From Terriglobales bacterium (GTDB taxonomy: Bacteria; Acidobacteriota; Terriglobia; Terriglobales; Acidobacteriaceae), in NCBI GenBank assembly GCA_035764005.1, contig DASTZZ010000095.1:16522-80521 (forward strand): 64,000 bases of DNA, in the 5' to 3' direction. The position numbers were made by a program, and so were the translations under genes. The notes under the pieces were generated by a model. That model saw only the letters and a program-made list of their open reading frames with translations. It ran no database searches and was not told the DNA's origin. This document shows positions 7,101-16,022 of this stretch, piece by piece. Each line of letters starts with the position of its first letter. The stretch's first letter is position 1.

Positions 7101-10100
7101 ATGCAAAAGCTAGTGGCGTTGACTCCGGCTGCTCACAATCCCTCAATTCTTCCACCCAGCTCCCACGATCCGTCCAAGCACAAGCGCTTCGCTGAAGCCC
7201 ACGAGCTCGAAAAAGCCCTCAAGGAGATCGTCAAAGGCGAGGTCAGATTCGGCGACGGCGATCGCGCGCTATATGCGACCGACGGATCGAATTATCGCCA
7301 GGTCCCGATCGGCGTGGTCGTCCCCCGCGATGTGGAGGATGCGATTGCCACGATGCGTCTGTGCCGGATGTATGGAGCTCCGGTACTCTCGCGCGGCGGG
7401 GGGACCAGCCTTTGTGGCCAATGCTGCAACTTCGCCGTGATTCTCGATTTTTCCAAGTACTGCAACCAGCTTCTCGAGTTGAATCATCGTGAGAAATATG
7501 CGCGCGTGCAGCCTGGCATTGTGCTTGACACGCTGCGCAAAGCTGCAGAGCACTTCCATCTCACGTTTGGTCCGGATCCAGCAACTCACAACCATTGCAC
7601 GCTCGGGGGAATGATCGGCAACAACTCCTGCGGTGTGCATGCTCTCATGGCGGGCAAGACGGAAGAGAACGTCTACGAGCTGGACATCCTCACCTATGAC
7701 GGTCTTCATATGAAGGTCGGTGAGACCAGTGAGGCCGAACTCGAGCACATCATTCGGGAAGGCGGAAGGCGTGGAGAAATCTATTCCAAGCTCAAGGCCC
7801 TGCGTGACAAGTATGCGAACCTGATTCGCGAGCGCTATCCCAACATTCCTCGACGCGTCTCCGGCTACAACCTCAACGAGCTTCTGCCGGAGAACCACTT
7901 CAACGTTGCGCGTGCGCTGGTCGGCTCCGAGGCTACGTGCGTGATGGTCCTGGAGGCGAAGCTGCGGCTGGTGTATTCGCCGCCTGCTCGCACGCTCGTC
8001 GTTCTCGGCTATGACGATGTTTATGCGGCGGGTGATCACGTTCCGGAAGTGCTTACATTCAAGCCAATCGGTCTGGAGGGAATCGATAACCGTCTTGTCG
8101 GCTACATGAAGAAGAAGGGACTTCATGTCGAAGACCTGGCGTTGCTCCCCGACGGCAAAGGCTTCCTGCTGGTGGAATTCGGCGGTGAGAACAAGGAAGA
8201 GTCCGACATGAAGGCGCGCGCAATGATGGCCCGCCTCAAAGCCGGAGCTAACGCTCCCAAGATGAAGCTCTACGACGACAAGAAGCAGGAGAAGCTCGTC
8301 TGGGAGATTCGCGAGTCCGGGCTCGGCGCCACGGCCTTTGTTCCCGGAGAGCCTGTGACGTGGGAAGGCTGGGAAGATTCAGCCGTTCCGCCCGACAAAG
8401 TAGGACATTACCTGCGCGACCTCCGCAAATTGCTGGAGAAGCACGGCTACAACTGCTCCCTGTACGGACATTTCGGGCAAGGCTGCATCCATACGCGCAT
8501 CGATTTCGATTTCCGTACAGTGGAAGGCATTCGCAACTATCGCGCCTTCATCAGCGAAGCCGCCGATCTGGTGGTTAGTTATGGTGGTTCCATTTCGGGA
8601 GAGCACGGTGACGGACAATCCAAGGCAGAGATGTTGCCCAAGATGTTCGGTCCCGAACTGGTGCAGGCATTTCAGGAGTTCAAGGCAATTTGGGATCCGC
8701 AGAACAAGATGAATCCCAATAAGGTCGTCGATCCATTCCCCATCGACGAGAACCTGCGCCTCGGCGCCGACTTCGCCCCCTGGCAGCCGGAGACTCATTT
8801 CAAGTTTCCCGAGGACGAAGGCCGTTTCTGGCATGCGACCATGCGCTGCGTCGGCGTAGGCAAATGCCGGCGTAAAGAAGAAGGCGTGATGTGCCCGAGC
8901 TACATGGTCACGCTCGAAGAGAAGCACTCCACCCGCGGTCGTGCGCACATGCTCTTTGAGATGCTTCAGGGAGAGGAACTGAAATCAGGTTGGCAGGACG
9001 AGAGCGTCAAGGAAGCGCTCGACCTCTGCTTGAGCTGTAAGGGATGTAAAGGCGAGTGTCCGGTGAACGTCGACATTCCGACGTATAAAGCCGAATTCAT
9101 GTCGCACTACTACGAGAAGCACAAGCGTCCCATTTCGGCATTTGCTTTTGGATACATTGATCGCTGGGCCGCATTGGCGTCGATTGCTCCGGAGTTCGCC
9201 AATTTCTTCAGCCAAACGCCTGGTTTTAGCGATCTGATGAAAGCAGTGCTCAAGATACCGAGCCAGCGGCAGATTCCACCGTTTGCTCCCCAAAGCTTTC
9301 GCCAATGGTTCAATGGACGCAAGACGGATCGCTCCCCCGGTCCGCAGGTGATCTTATGGACGGACACCTTCAACAACTATTTCCACGCCCACACAGCGAA
9401 AGCTGCGGTTGAAGTGCTCGAATATATGGGATGGCGCGTGCGCATTCCGCGTGAGAACCTCTGCTGTGGACGTCCTCTCTATGACTTCGGCATGCTCGAT
9501 GAGGCCAAGGTCTACCTGAAGCGCATTTTGCGAAGCCTTGAACGGGATATACAGGCCGGATTTCCCATTCTGGTCCTGGAGCCGAGCTGCGCTTCCGTGT
9601 TCAAAGAAGAACTCAAGAACCTCCTGCCCGATGAGCATCTGAGCGAGAAACTCTCCGGACAGGTGATGCTCTTGAGCGAGTTCATTCAGAAGAAGGCGAG
9701 CGAGTTCGAGTTTCCGCAGTTGAAGCGAAAAGCCATTACTCAGAACCATTGCCATCACAAGGCCATCTTTAAGACTGAAGCCGAGGAGCAGGTGTTCAAA
9801 CGCATCGGGCTCGACGCCAAAGTCCTGGATTCCGGCTGCTGCGGCATGGCAGGTCCCTTTGGCTTTGAAGAGCAGAAGTACGAGGTGTCACAGGCGTGCG
9901 GAGAGCGAGTTTTGCTCCCTGCGGTTCGCGAAGCTGCCGAGGACGAGCTGATCCTCGCCGACGGTTTTAGCTGCCGCGAGCAGATTCGGCAGAACACAGA
10001 TCGCTATCCGCTCCATTTAGCGGATGTCTTGAATGCTGCCATCAAGCAGGACCTTCCTAAATCAGGAAAACCGGAAGCGCACATCGTGAAGAGGATCAAC

Positions 10101-10244
10101 TCCGAAGCCGCTATCGGGAAAGTAAAAGCGGGAGCTGCGCTTACAGCACTGCTCGGAACTGCCGCATTCGGGTTGTGGGCATTCTTCGATCATCGCAATC
10201 GCAAAGCCTCGCGCGGAAAAGTGATCGAAATGGGAAGTAGATAA
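7101..10244 (+). CDS. FAD-linked oxidase fused to Fe-S/CCG heterodisulfide-type subunit
   Basis: A 1047-residue fusion of a GlcD-like and a GlcF-like part. The N-terminal half holds the FAD-binding PCMH fold (VVVPRDVEDAIATMRL, SRGGGTSLCGQ, GGMIGNNSCG) and the FAD-oxidase C domain (GHFGQGCIHTRIDF, ISGEHGDGQ). Near residues 590-660 are two ferredoxin clusters (CVGVGKC...GVMCPSY and CLSCKGCKGECP). Two CCG domains follow (LCCGRPLYDFG and SGCCGMAGPFGF). Family members oxidise 2-hydroxy acids such as D-lactate or glycolate and pass electrons to the quinone pool; the exact substrate cannot be read from sequence. Unusually, the C-terminus adds a single hydrophobic segment (ALTALLGTAAFGLWAFF) with a basic tail, suggesting a membrane anchor. 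No partner gene is adjacent. Confidence 0.9.
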   Translation: MQKLVALTPAAHNPSILPPSSHDPSKHKRFAEAHELEKALKEIVKGEVRFGDGDRALYATDGSNYRQVPIGVVVPRDVEDAIATMRLCRMYGAPVLSRGGGTSLCGQCCNFAVILDFSKYCNQLLELNHREKYARVQPGIVLDTLRKAAEHFHLTFGPDPATHNHCTLGGMIGNNSCGVHALMAGKTEENVYELDILTYDGLHMKVGETSEAELEHIIREGGRRGEIYSKLKALRDKYANLIRERYPNIPRRVSGYNLNELLPENHFNVARALVGSEATCVMVLEAKLRLVYSPPARTLVVLGYDDVYAAGDHVPEVLTFKPIGLEGIDNRLVGYMKKKGLHVEDLALLPDGKGFLLVEFGGENKEESDMKARAMMARLKAGANAPKMKLYDDKKQEKLVWEIRESGLGATAFVPGEPVTWEGWEDSAVPPDKVGHYLRDLRKLLEKHGYNCSLYGHFGQGCIHTRIDFDFRTVEGIRNYRAFISEAADLVVSYGGSISGEHGDGQSKAEMLPKMFGPELVQAFQEFKAIWDPQNKMNPNKVVDPFPIDENLRLGADFAPWQPETHFKFPEDEGRFWHATMRCVGVGKCRRKEEGVMCPSYMVTLEEKHSTRGRAHMLFEMLQGEELKSGWQDESVKEALDLCLSCKGCKGECPVNVDIPTYKAEFMSHYYEKHKRPISAFAFGYIDRWAALASIAPEFANFFSQTPGFSDLMKAVLKIPSQRQIPPFAPQSFRQWFNGRKTDRSPGPQVILWTDTFNNYFHAHTAKAAVEVLEYMGWRVRIPRENLCCGRPLYDFGMLDEAKVYLKRILRSLERDIQAGFPILVLEPSCASVFKEELKNLLPDEHLSEKLSGQVMLLSEFIQKKASEFEFPQLKRKAITQNHCHHKAIFKTEAEEQVFKRIGLDAKVLDSGCCGMAGPFGFEEQKYEVSQACGERVLLPAVREAAEDELILADGFSCREQIRQNTDRYPLHLADVLNAAIKQDLPKSGKPEAHIVKRINSEAAIGKVKAGAALTALLGTAAFGLWAFFDHRNRKASRGKVIEMGSR

Positions 10245-10469
10245 TTCTCGCGCCGCCGCGGCGAAAAGGTACGAGTCGCGTACGGTTTATTTGCGGAACC
10301 GGAACCTGCTTTTTCTTCAAACGCAGGAACAGCAGATCCCCCGGAGCGCAACCCAAAATATGCAAGATCCGCAGTTCGTCGCTTCGCTCGGAGGGATGAC
10401 AGTGGCGAGAGAGTCTCGTATCCCGAAAAACGGTCTACAGCAATCCGAAAAACGGTATAGAACGGGTAG
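10245..10469. other. Intergenic region with a GGATGACA-type repeat fragment
   Basis: No gene. The words AAGATCCGCAGTTCGTCGC and GGAGGGATGACAG belong to a common dispersed-repeat style that also occurs near 3.1 and 50.7 kb. TATAGA at 10456-10461 lies only 9 bases before the next ATG; a -35 box is not clear. Confidence 0.5.
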
Positions 10470-11267
10470 ATGCAATTCACCAGCGACGATGCCCAACTTT
10501 ATTACGATTCAATGGGAGAGGGTTTTCCAATCGTTCTGCTTCATCCATTCCCGGTTCACCATGAATTCTGGAAACCAATAGCAAACAAGCTGGCGACGCG
10601 CTACAACGTGATTCTTCCCGACCTTCGCGCCCACGGGCGCTCCGAGGTAGGCAAGGGAACAGCGACGATGGGCAAATACGCCCTCGATCTGACGCGCTTG
10701 CTGGAAGCGCTGCAAATTCCCAAAGCGGTATTCGTTGGCGTGTCCATTGGTGGATACCTGCTTTTTGAATTCTGGCGACGCTTTCGCGAGCGCGTTGCTG
10801 CGTTGGTGCTTGCGAACACGCGGGCCGAAGCGGACACCCAGCAGGGAAGAGCAAATCGACTGAAATCCATTGCCGACTCGCGACTCCACGGGACCGGTCC
10901 ATTCTTCGATGCTCAGGCGCAAAACCTGATCGGAGAAACAACGCGTCGAACGCGTCCTGACATCGTTGCAAATGCGCGCGCCATGATGCAGATGATGAGT
11001 GTCGATGGATTGGCTGCGATTCAGCAGGGAATGGCGGAGCGTCCCGATTCAGTCCCTACGTTGAGCACGATCAACGTGCCCACGCTGATCGTCGCTGGCG
11101 AGGAAGACACGGTTACGCCGATCGCCAACGCGCGGCTCATGCATCAACACGTTAGTGGCTCGCGGCTACAGACCATTGCGCGTGGCGGACATTACTCAGC
11201 TCTCGAGCATCCGGAAGAATTTGGCCGAGTTCTGCGGCAATTTCTGGATGAGCTTCGGCTGGGCTGA
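10470..11267 (+). CDS. Alpha/beta-fold hydrolase
   Basis: A 265-residue cytoplasmic hydrolase. The catalytic triad can be placed: nucleophile Ser92 in GVSIGGY, the acid in AGEEDTVTP, and the His in GGHYSALEHP. The oxyanion region LLHPFPVHHEFW follows strand 3. The general layout matches 3-oxoadipate enol-lactonase/proline-iminopeptidase-like esterases, but no specific substrate is implied. The ATG start has only a weak ribosome site and a TATAGA box 9 bases upstream, so the message may have a very short leader. It converges with the next gene, stop to stop, with 1 base between. Confidence 0.85.
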   Translation: MQFTSDDAQLYYDSMGEGFPIVLLHPFPVHHEFWKPIANKLATRYNVILPDLRAHGRSEVGKGTATMGKYALDLTRLLEALQIPKAVFVGVSIGGYLLFEFWRRFRERVAALVLANTRAEADTQQGRANRLKSIADSRLHGTGPFFDAQAQNLIGETTRRTRPDIVANARAMMQMMSVDGLAAIQQGMAERPDSVPTLSTINVPTLIVAGEEDTVTPIANARLMHQHVSGSRLQTIARGGHYSALEHPEEFGRVLRQFLDELRLG

Positions 11268-11268
11268 T

Positions 11269-12315
11269 CTAGTGGGCTGCAGGAACAGCCGGGCTGGCTG
11301 CCGACGCCATGTATGCCTTCAGCTTTCCAATGGTCTCCCGCGCGGCTCCTGCATTGGGATCCTGCGGCGCCAAAGTCAGGAATTCCTGCAGCTCTGCAAG
11401 TCCTTCGGTGTAGTTCTTAAGGGCCAGCATTATATGGGCGCGGACAAGATGGACAGGAGCGTATTCCTTCGGGAGAAAGCTCTGCGCTTTCGAGAGCTGC
11501 TGCAGTGCATGCTGATAATCGGCCTTTCCTACATAAGCCTTGGCCATTTCGAAATACGATTGCCACGAACTCGGCGACAGCGTAATCGCACGATCAGCTG
11601 AGCGCAGCGCATCGTCAAACTTGTGCAGTTGGTTCAGAGCTGCCGACATCGCCGTATACGCGAGTGAATAGCCCGGGTCCGATTTAATCGCGTGGTCAAA
11701 ATCGTTAATTGCCGCTTCCGGATGCGAAGAGTCAAGCGACATAACGCCGCGCAGCGTGAGCGCCTCCGCATAATCAGGATAAATCTCAAGGGCTTTAGCC
11801 AGTTCTTTCTTCACGTCATCGTTGCGATTCTTGGAAAGAGCAGTTTCAGCTTTGTGGTATGCATCCCGCGCTTTTTGTGGAACCTTGTACTGAGCAACTG
11901 AAACCGTCGCGTTCCCGTCTGCCTGGTTGGCGCCTGCCGCCGTGTTGAGTCGCAGCCGAAGATTCATCCCAAAATCGCCCGAAGCGAGGTGCTCATGCGC
12001 CTCTGACAACCCACGCACCGCCGTCACGTCGTAACCAGAGGCGGGTAGTCCAGCGAACTGAAATGCTCCAGCATTGTTTGTATAGCCGGTCGCGATAATC
12101 CGTGATGTCTGTTCGCTGCGAACCTCAATACGGACGTCGGGAATAGGAGAGCCGTCGGAGCCTACTACCACACCGGAAATACTGCTGACCTGCATTCTGT
12201 CGAGGGAGTTGGTGCGCGTACCGAACGAATCGGGAGGAACAGTGTAAATTTGAGAAAAGCAAACGCCGCTGCTCAGGCAGATTGCAAGGAAGGTTGTTAC
12301 CACTCGGCCTCTCAT
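11269..12315 (-). CDS. Exported protein: carboxypeptidase-regulatory-like domain plus TPR repeats
   Basis: A 348-residue protein. The signal peptide is MRGRVVTTFLAICLSSGVCFSQ. Residues about 43-110 form a CarboxypepD_reg-like beta-sandwich (ISGVVVGSDGSPIPDVRIEV, then NAGAFQFAGLPASGYDVTAV). Residues about 145-330 are tetratricopeptide repeats, recognisable as AYHKAETALSKNR, ALEIYPDYAEALTLRGVM, AIKSDPGYSLAYTAMSAAL and AITLSPSSWQSYFEMA. It is probably periplasmic or outer-membrane-associated and a scaffold for protein contacts; the partner is unknown. ATG is preceded by GAGG 9 bases upstream. Confidence 0.85.
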   Translation of the reverse strand: MRGRVVTTFLAICLSSGVCFSQIYTVPPDSFGTRTNSLDRMQVSSISGVVVGSDGSPIPDVRIEVRSEQTSRIIATGYTNNAGAFQFAGLPASGYDVTAVRGLSEAHEHLASGDFGMNLRLRLNTAAGANQADGNATVSVAQYKVPQKARDAYHKAETALSKNRNDDVKKELAKALEIYPDYAEALTLRGVMSLDSSHPEAAINDFDHAIKSDPGYSLAYTAMSAALNQLHKFDDALRSADRAITLSPSSWQSYFEMAKAYVGKADYQHALQQLSKAQSFLPKEYAPVHLVRAHIMLALKNYTEGLAELQEFLTLAPQDPNAGAARETIGKLKAYMASAASPAVPAAH

Positions 12316-12532
12316 GGCCCGGTACCTCGTTAAATTTCACGAGCATCGGGAGGCACCTTGTCACCCGTGGGGAACCTCATTCATCGCTCGGCACTGCATG
12401 GCTGCCGTGCTGCAGAATGAGAGTGAACTTTGGTCCCGCTAAGTTGGCTGATGAATTTGCGCGAATACAAAAATTAATAGCGGCATGTCAGGCAACTAAA
12501 CTGGCCTGCCCCTCTGAAGGACATCAAGATTG

Positions 12533-13813
12533 ATGACGGACGTAGTCGTTAAACCTGCGAGAAATATCGTCGGATCGATTCGTTTGCCCGGCGACAAAAG
12601 CATTTCTCATCGTTATGGGATGTTGGGAGCTTTGGCCGAAGGAACCACGCGCTTACGAAATTTTTCTACTGGCGCGGACTGCGCCAGCACGCTCGCCTGC
12701 ATGCAAGCGCTTGGCGCCCGAGTCGAACGCAAGGACGGAGAAATCGCGATCCACGGCTGCGGCGGCTCCTTGAAAAAACCAACTGAGTCGCTTGATTGCG
12801 GCAACTCAGGATCGACAATGCGTATGCTCTCCGGCATCCTCGCAGGCCAGCCTTTTGAGAGCGAACTGATCGGCGATGCCTCTCTTTCGCGGCGGCCCAT
12901 GCGGCGGATTATCGAGCCTTTGAGCAAAATGGGAGCATCGATCTCCTCCCAGGATGGACATGCGCCACTACGAGTACGCGGAGGCAAGCTGGAGGGAATC
13001 TCGTACAAACCTGCAGTGGCAAGCGCTCAGGTGAAAACATCGCTGCTATTTGCAGGACTCTTCGCAAACGGGGAAACCACGGTCGAAGAACCGATTCGAA
13101 CCCGCGATCACGGCGAAGTCGCTTTGCGCGCATTCGGCGCGGATCTCAGTCGTGACAAAGAGCGCGTGAGCATACGAGGAGGCCAGCGGCTGAAGGCGAT
13201 TGAATCCGTTGTCCCGGGTGACATCTCATCTTCAGCATTTTTCTTATGTGCGGCGGCGCTGTTTCCTGAAAGTAATCTCGTGATCGATTCGCTCCTTCTA
13301 AACCCAACGCGCGCGGTGCTGCTCGATGTGCTCACGGCGCTGGGTGCGCGCCTGCGCATGGTTCAGGTGGAAGAGAGTCAAGGCGAGTTGATGGGAACAA
13401 TCACAATCGAAGCCGGTCCCCTGAAAGGCGTCAAGTTGGTTGGGGCGCAATCTGCCGCGTTGATCGATGAAGTGCCGGTGCTCGCAGCAATCGCTCCTTA
13501 CACTCGCGACGGCATCGAGGTACGCGACGCTCGCGAACTGCGCGTCAAAGAGTCCGATCGCATCGCGGCAGTCGCGAAAAATCTGCGAGCAATGGGGGCT
13601 CAAGTCACCGAGCACGAAGACGGATTAAGCGTCCCTGGCAGCCAGCAACTGCACGGCGCAGAAATCGATTCCGAGCACGATCACCGCATCGCAATGGCCT
13701 TTGCAATTGCGGCCCTGAGAGCCAAGGGCGATACGTTAATCCGCGGCGCAGATGCCGCGCAGATTTCATTTCCAGAGTTCTTCCTGATGCTGGAAGGTGT
13801 TGCTGAAAGATGA
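12533..13813 (+). CDS. aroA: 3-phosphoshikimate 1-carboxyvinyltransferase (EPSP synthase)
   Basis: A 426-residue enzyme of the shikimate pathway, transferring enolpyruvate from PEP to shikimate 3-phosphate. Signatures: LPGDKSISHR at the N-terminus, GNSGSTMRMLSG (PEP/S3P binding), a typical RDHGE segment, LRVKESDRI, and DHRIAMAFAIA near the C-terminus. The inside-out alpha/beta barrel length is normal. ATG at 12533 is given; a TTG directly before it (12530) is slightly better spaced from AAGG and could be the true start. It is not part of an aro operon here; the next genes are a toxin-antitoxin pair starting 55 bases later. Confidence 0.96.
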   Translation: MTDVVVKPARNIVGSIRLPGDKSISHRYGMLGALAEGTTRLRNFSTGADCASTLACMQALGARVERKDGEIAIHGCGGSLKKPTESLDCGNSGSTMRMLSGILAGQPFESELIGDASLSRRPMRRIIEPLSKMGASISSQDGHAPLRVRGGKLEGISYKPAVASAQVKTSLLFAGLFANGETTVEEPIRTRDHGEVALRAFGADLSRDKERVSIRGGQRLKAIESVVPGDISSSAFFLCAAALFPESNLVIDSLLLNPTRAVLLDVLTALGARLRMVQVEESQGELMGTITIEAGPLKGVKLVGAQSAALIDEVPVLAAIAPYTRDGIEVRDARELRVKESDRIAAVAKNLRAMGAQVTEHEDGLSVPGSQQLHGAEIDSEHDHRIAMAFAIAALRAKGDTLIRGADAAQISFPEFFLMLEGVAER

Positions 13814-13832
13814 GCGGTATGGCCGAATCGCT

Positions 13833-13874
13833 TTGACATGTGCAGAACATGAAAATATGTTATTGACATGTCAA
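13833..13874 (+). promoter_or_regulatory. Promoter and palindromic operator of the toxin-antitoxin pair
   Basis: A perfect -35 TTGACA (13833-13838), 17-base spacer and TATGTT (13856-13861) place transcription start at about 13868, the A of the antitoxin ATG. The 12-base perfect palindrome TTGACATGTCAA (13863-13874) covers the start codon, and its left half TTGACATG is repeated exactly 30 bases upstream over the -35 box. Two sites about three helical turns apart suit cooperative binding of the RHH antitoxin to its own promoter. Confidence 0.65.
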
Positions 13875-14098
13875 AGATGATCCAGCTCCGAAACGTCCCG
13901 GAGAGCTTGCATAGAAAGCTCAAGGCCAGGGCCGCGATGGAAGGCATGTCCCTCTCGGACTACTTGATGTCCGAAATCCGGCACATTGCTGAAAGACCTA
14001 CGCTGAATGAGTTGAGAGCCAGGCTGAATCAACGTGCTCCAGTGGAACTGAACGGAGGGGTTGCCGAGATTCTGCGTGCTGAACGAGATTCGCGGTGA
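13868..14098 (+). CDS. Ribbon-helix-helix antitoxin (VapB/FitA type)
   Basis: A 76-residue protein. The N-terminal 45 residues read as a ribbon-helix-helix DNA-binding fold (MIQLRNVPESLHRKLKARA, then GMSLSDYLMSEI). The C-terminal tail (LRARLNQRAPVELNGGVAEIL) would wrap around the toxin. It neutralises the adjacent PIN toxin and should repress its own operon. The ATG overlaps a palindromic operator and has no ribosome site upstream; the predicted transcript starts at the ATG itself, so translation is probably leaderless. Its stop overlaps the toxin's GTG start by 4 bases (GTGA). Confidence 0.9.
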   Translation: MSKMIQLRNVPESLHRKLKARAAMEGMSLSDYLMSEIRHIAERPTLNELRARLNQRAPVELNGGVAEILRAERDSR

Positions 14099-14487
14099 TC
14101 GTTATCGATGCTTCTGCTGCGCTTGAGTGGCTGCTTCGGTCTCATGCCGGATTGCATATCGAGCAGCGCATTTTTTCGAGCGGCGAACGTTTAGCAGCAC
14201 CTCACCTGCTGGATATCGAGGTTCTGCAGGTTGTCCGGCGATTAGCTTCTGCAGGAAAGATTTCACCTGTACGTGCGGGTGAAATTCTGGACGATTTCAC
14301 CTCCGCGATCATTGATCGTTATCCGCATCACATGCTTGTTCATCGAATTTGGGCTTTGCCTCAGAATCTTACTGCCTATGACGCGGCATATGTAGCTTTA
14401 GCTGAGATGATAGGTGCACACCTGATCACGTGCGATGTCCGACTCGCGCGAGCGCCTATCTCTCAGGTGCAGATCGAGTCATTTTGA
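14095..14487 (+). CDS. PIN-domain ribonuclease toxin (VapC family)
   Basis: A 130-residue PIN-domain protein. The acidic metal-binding residues are all present: Asp5 (VIDAS), Glu42 (DIEVLQ), Asp96 (AYDAAYVALA) and Asp114 (TCDVRL). VapC toxins cleave tRNA or rRNA when released from the antitoxin. GTG start, translationally coupled to the antitoxin by a 4-base overlap. The length is normal and the active site intact, so the module is probably functional. Confidence 0.93.
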   Translation: MIVIDASAALEWLLRSHAGLHIEQRIFSSGERLAAPHLLDIEVLQVVRRLASAGKISPVRAGEILDDFTSAIIDRYPHHMLVHRIWALPQNLTAYDAAYVALAEMIGAHLITCDVRLARAPISQVQIESF

Positions 14488-14513
14488 GAGCGACTCGAGC
14501 AGCAAGGCAGCTT

Positions 14514-15818
14514 CTACTCCTGGGCGCCAGTTCTCCGTCGCAATGTCGGATGAGGACGCGCGCCGCCCTGGAACGCGCGGCCGTGGGTCAGCCTTGAGAC
14601 TCGATCGCGAATCGCGTCGAATTCGCTCGTATCAGTGATGTAGCTTTCCCGATCTGGTAGCATCTCCAGCTCAGCTTCTGCGCGACGGACGCGGTCTTGC
14701 GTCATGGGGTGGGTCATGAATGCTCGCGCAATGAAGCTGTGCGGCTCCTTGTCCTCGCCTTCGAGCTTCTCGAAGAAATCGACGAAGGCGGTTGGATCGT
14801 AGCCGGCGGCATACTGATATTCGATTCCGAGCAGGTCAGCCTCGCGTTCGGCGTCGCGGCTGAATTTCAGGAATGACATCGGCATAGCTACGCTGGCGAC
14901 TTGACGAACCGCGTATCCCACTGGCCCGCCGAAGAAGATCAAGGGCAGGGAAGCGTATTGCGTGATTTCACTCTTGGTCAGATTTCGCGTAGCATGCCGG
15001 GCGCAAACGTGCGCAATCTCGTGGGCCATCACTCCGGCGAGTTCGGCTTCATCGTCGGCAGCGAGAATGGCGCCGGTGTTGATGTAGAAAAATCCTCCCG
15101 GTAATGCGAACGCATTTACTTCGTCATCATCGATCACTTTGATGGTGAAAGGCACTTTGCAGTCGGAATGGCGCACGAGAATCTGTCCAGTCCGATTCAC
15201 ATACTCATTGACGACCGGATCGGTCAGCAAACGCGCGCTCTGCTCCACTTCCATCGAGAGCTCGCGTCCGATCGCGACTTCTTTTTCGATGGAGAAGAAA
15301 TTTACGCCTTCGCCAATGTCGCGCTCACCAATGCGCGAAACGTCGAACTTCGCCGGAATCGAAGCCGGCCGACGCGGTGCGGAATTCGTTTCCGCCATGC
15401 GCTCAGCAGTCGTGCGGAACCCGGTTCGCGGCAAATCGGAGGAATATGCGTAGTCGTCCTCGTCTGGAGAAGTGCTCGCGAGTGACCAGTTGAATGGGTC
15501 GGGTGTTAACCGATAGCTTTTTGGCTGAGGAGTGGTTGTGCGCGTCATGGAGCGATTTGAGAGGTCGAACAGGCGAGAACTCACCAGCCATGGGCGAACG
15601 AAAGCGATCATCGTTCTTGGGTCCGCGTGCAATGGATTCCGACGAACCGACGGAGACCACAGCAGAAGGTCGATCAGCCTCTGAGGCCCAGGACTTCCAT
15701 CAGTAGTTATGGGTTGAATAGAAGTGGAATTTTGCGAGGAGGCAGGGAGAGCGACGGCCATCAGGACGCCAACAGTCAGCCGAAGAACTGCACGAAGAGA
15801 AAACAGGGGAACAAACAT
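14514..15818 (-). CDS. M48-family metalloprotease, exported
   Basis: A 434-residue protein with an N-terminal hydrophobic signal (LTVGVLMAVALPASS). A poorly conserved region of about 150 residues follows. The peptidase domain then opens with IGRELSMEVEQSARLLTDPVVNEYVN and carries the zinc motif HEIAH (His266, Glu267, His270). The third ligand region is EREADLLGIEYQYAAGYDP. The layout matches BepA/LoiP-like periplasmic proteases involved in outer-membrane quality control, here without the C-terminal TPR of BepA. ATG at 15818 is preferred over a TTG three codons earlier because GGAG lies 9 bases upstream of it. Confidence 0.9.
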   Translation of the reverse strand: MFVPLFSLRAVLRLTVGVLMAVALPASSQNSTSIQPITTDGSPGPQRLIDLLLWSPSVRRNPLHADPRTMIAFVRPWLVSSRLFDLSNRSMTRTTTPQPKSYRLTPDPFNWSLASTSPDEDDYAYSSDLPRTGFRTTAERMAETNSAPRRPASIPAKFDVSRIGERDIGEGVNFFSIEKEVAIGRELSMEVEQSARLLTDPVVNEYVNRTGQILVRHSDCKVPFTIKVIDDDEVNAFALPGGFFYINTGAILAADDEAELAGVMAHEIAHVCARHATRNLTKSEITQYASLPLIFFGGPVGYAVRQVASVAMPMSFLKFSRDAEREADLLGIEYQYAAGYDPTAFVDFFEKLEGEDKEPHSFIARAFMTHPMTQDRVRRAEAELEMLPDRESYITDTSEFDAIRDRVSRLTHGRAFQGGARPHPTLRRRTGAQE

Positions 15819-16022
15819 GAGCCGCAACTCCGACTGCCGTCTTGCTCATTGTATGCCCGCGTGCAACTGCCGGGATTTGACCGTTCCCATGGGTTCTGCC
15901 AATGCTCGGACGTTCTAGGTGCGCCGCGCGTCTCGCCGTTTATCCCTGTGTGAACAGCAGCTCTCAACTGCAACAATTTATAATCTTGCATTCAGCGACT
16001 ACAAAGAGGTCAAGGAGTGCAT

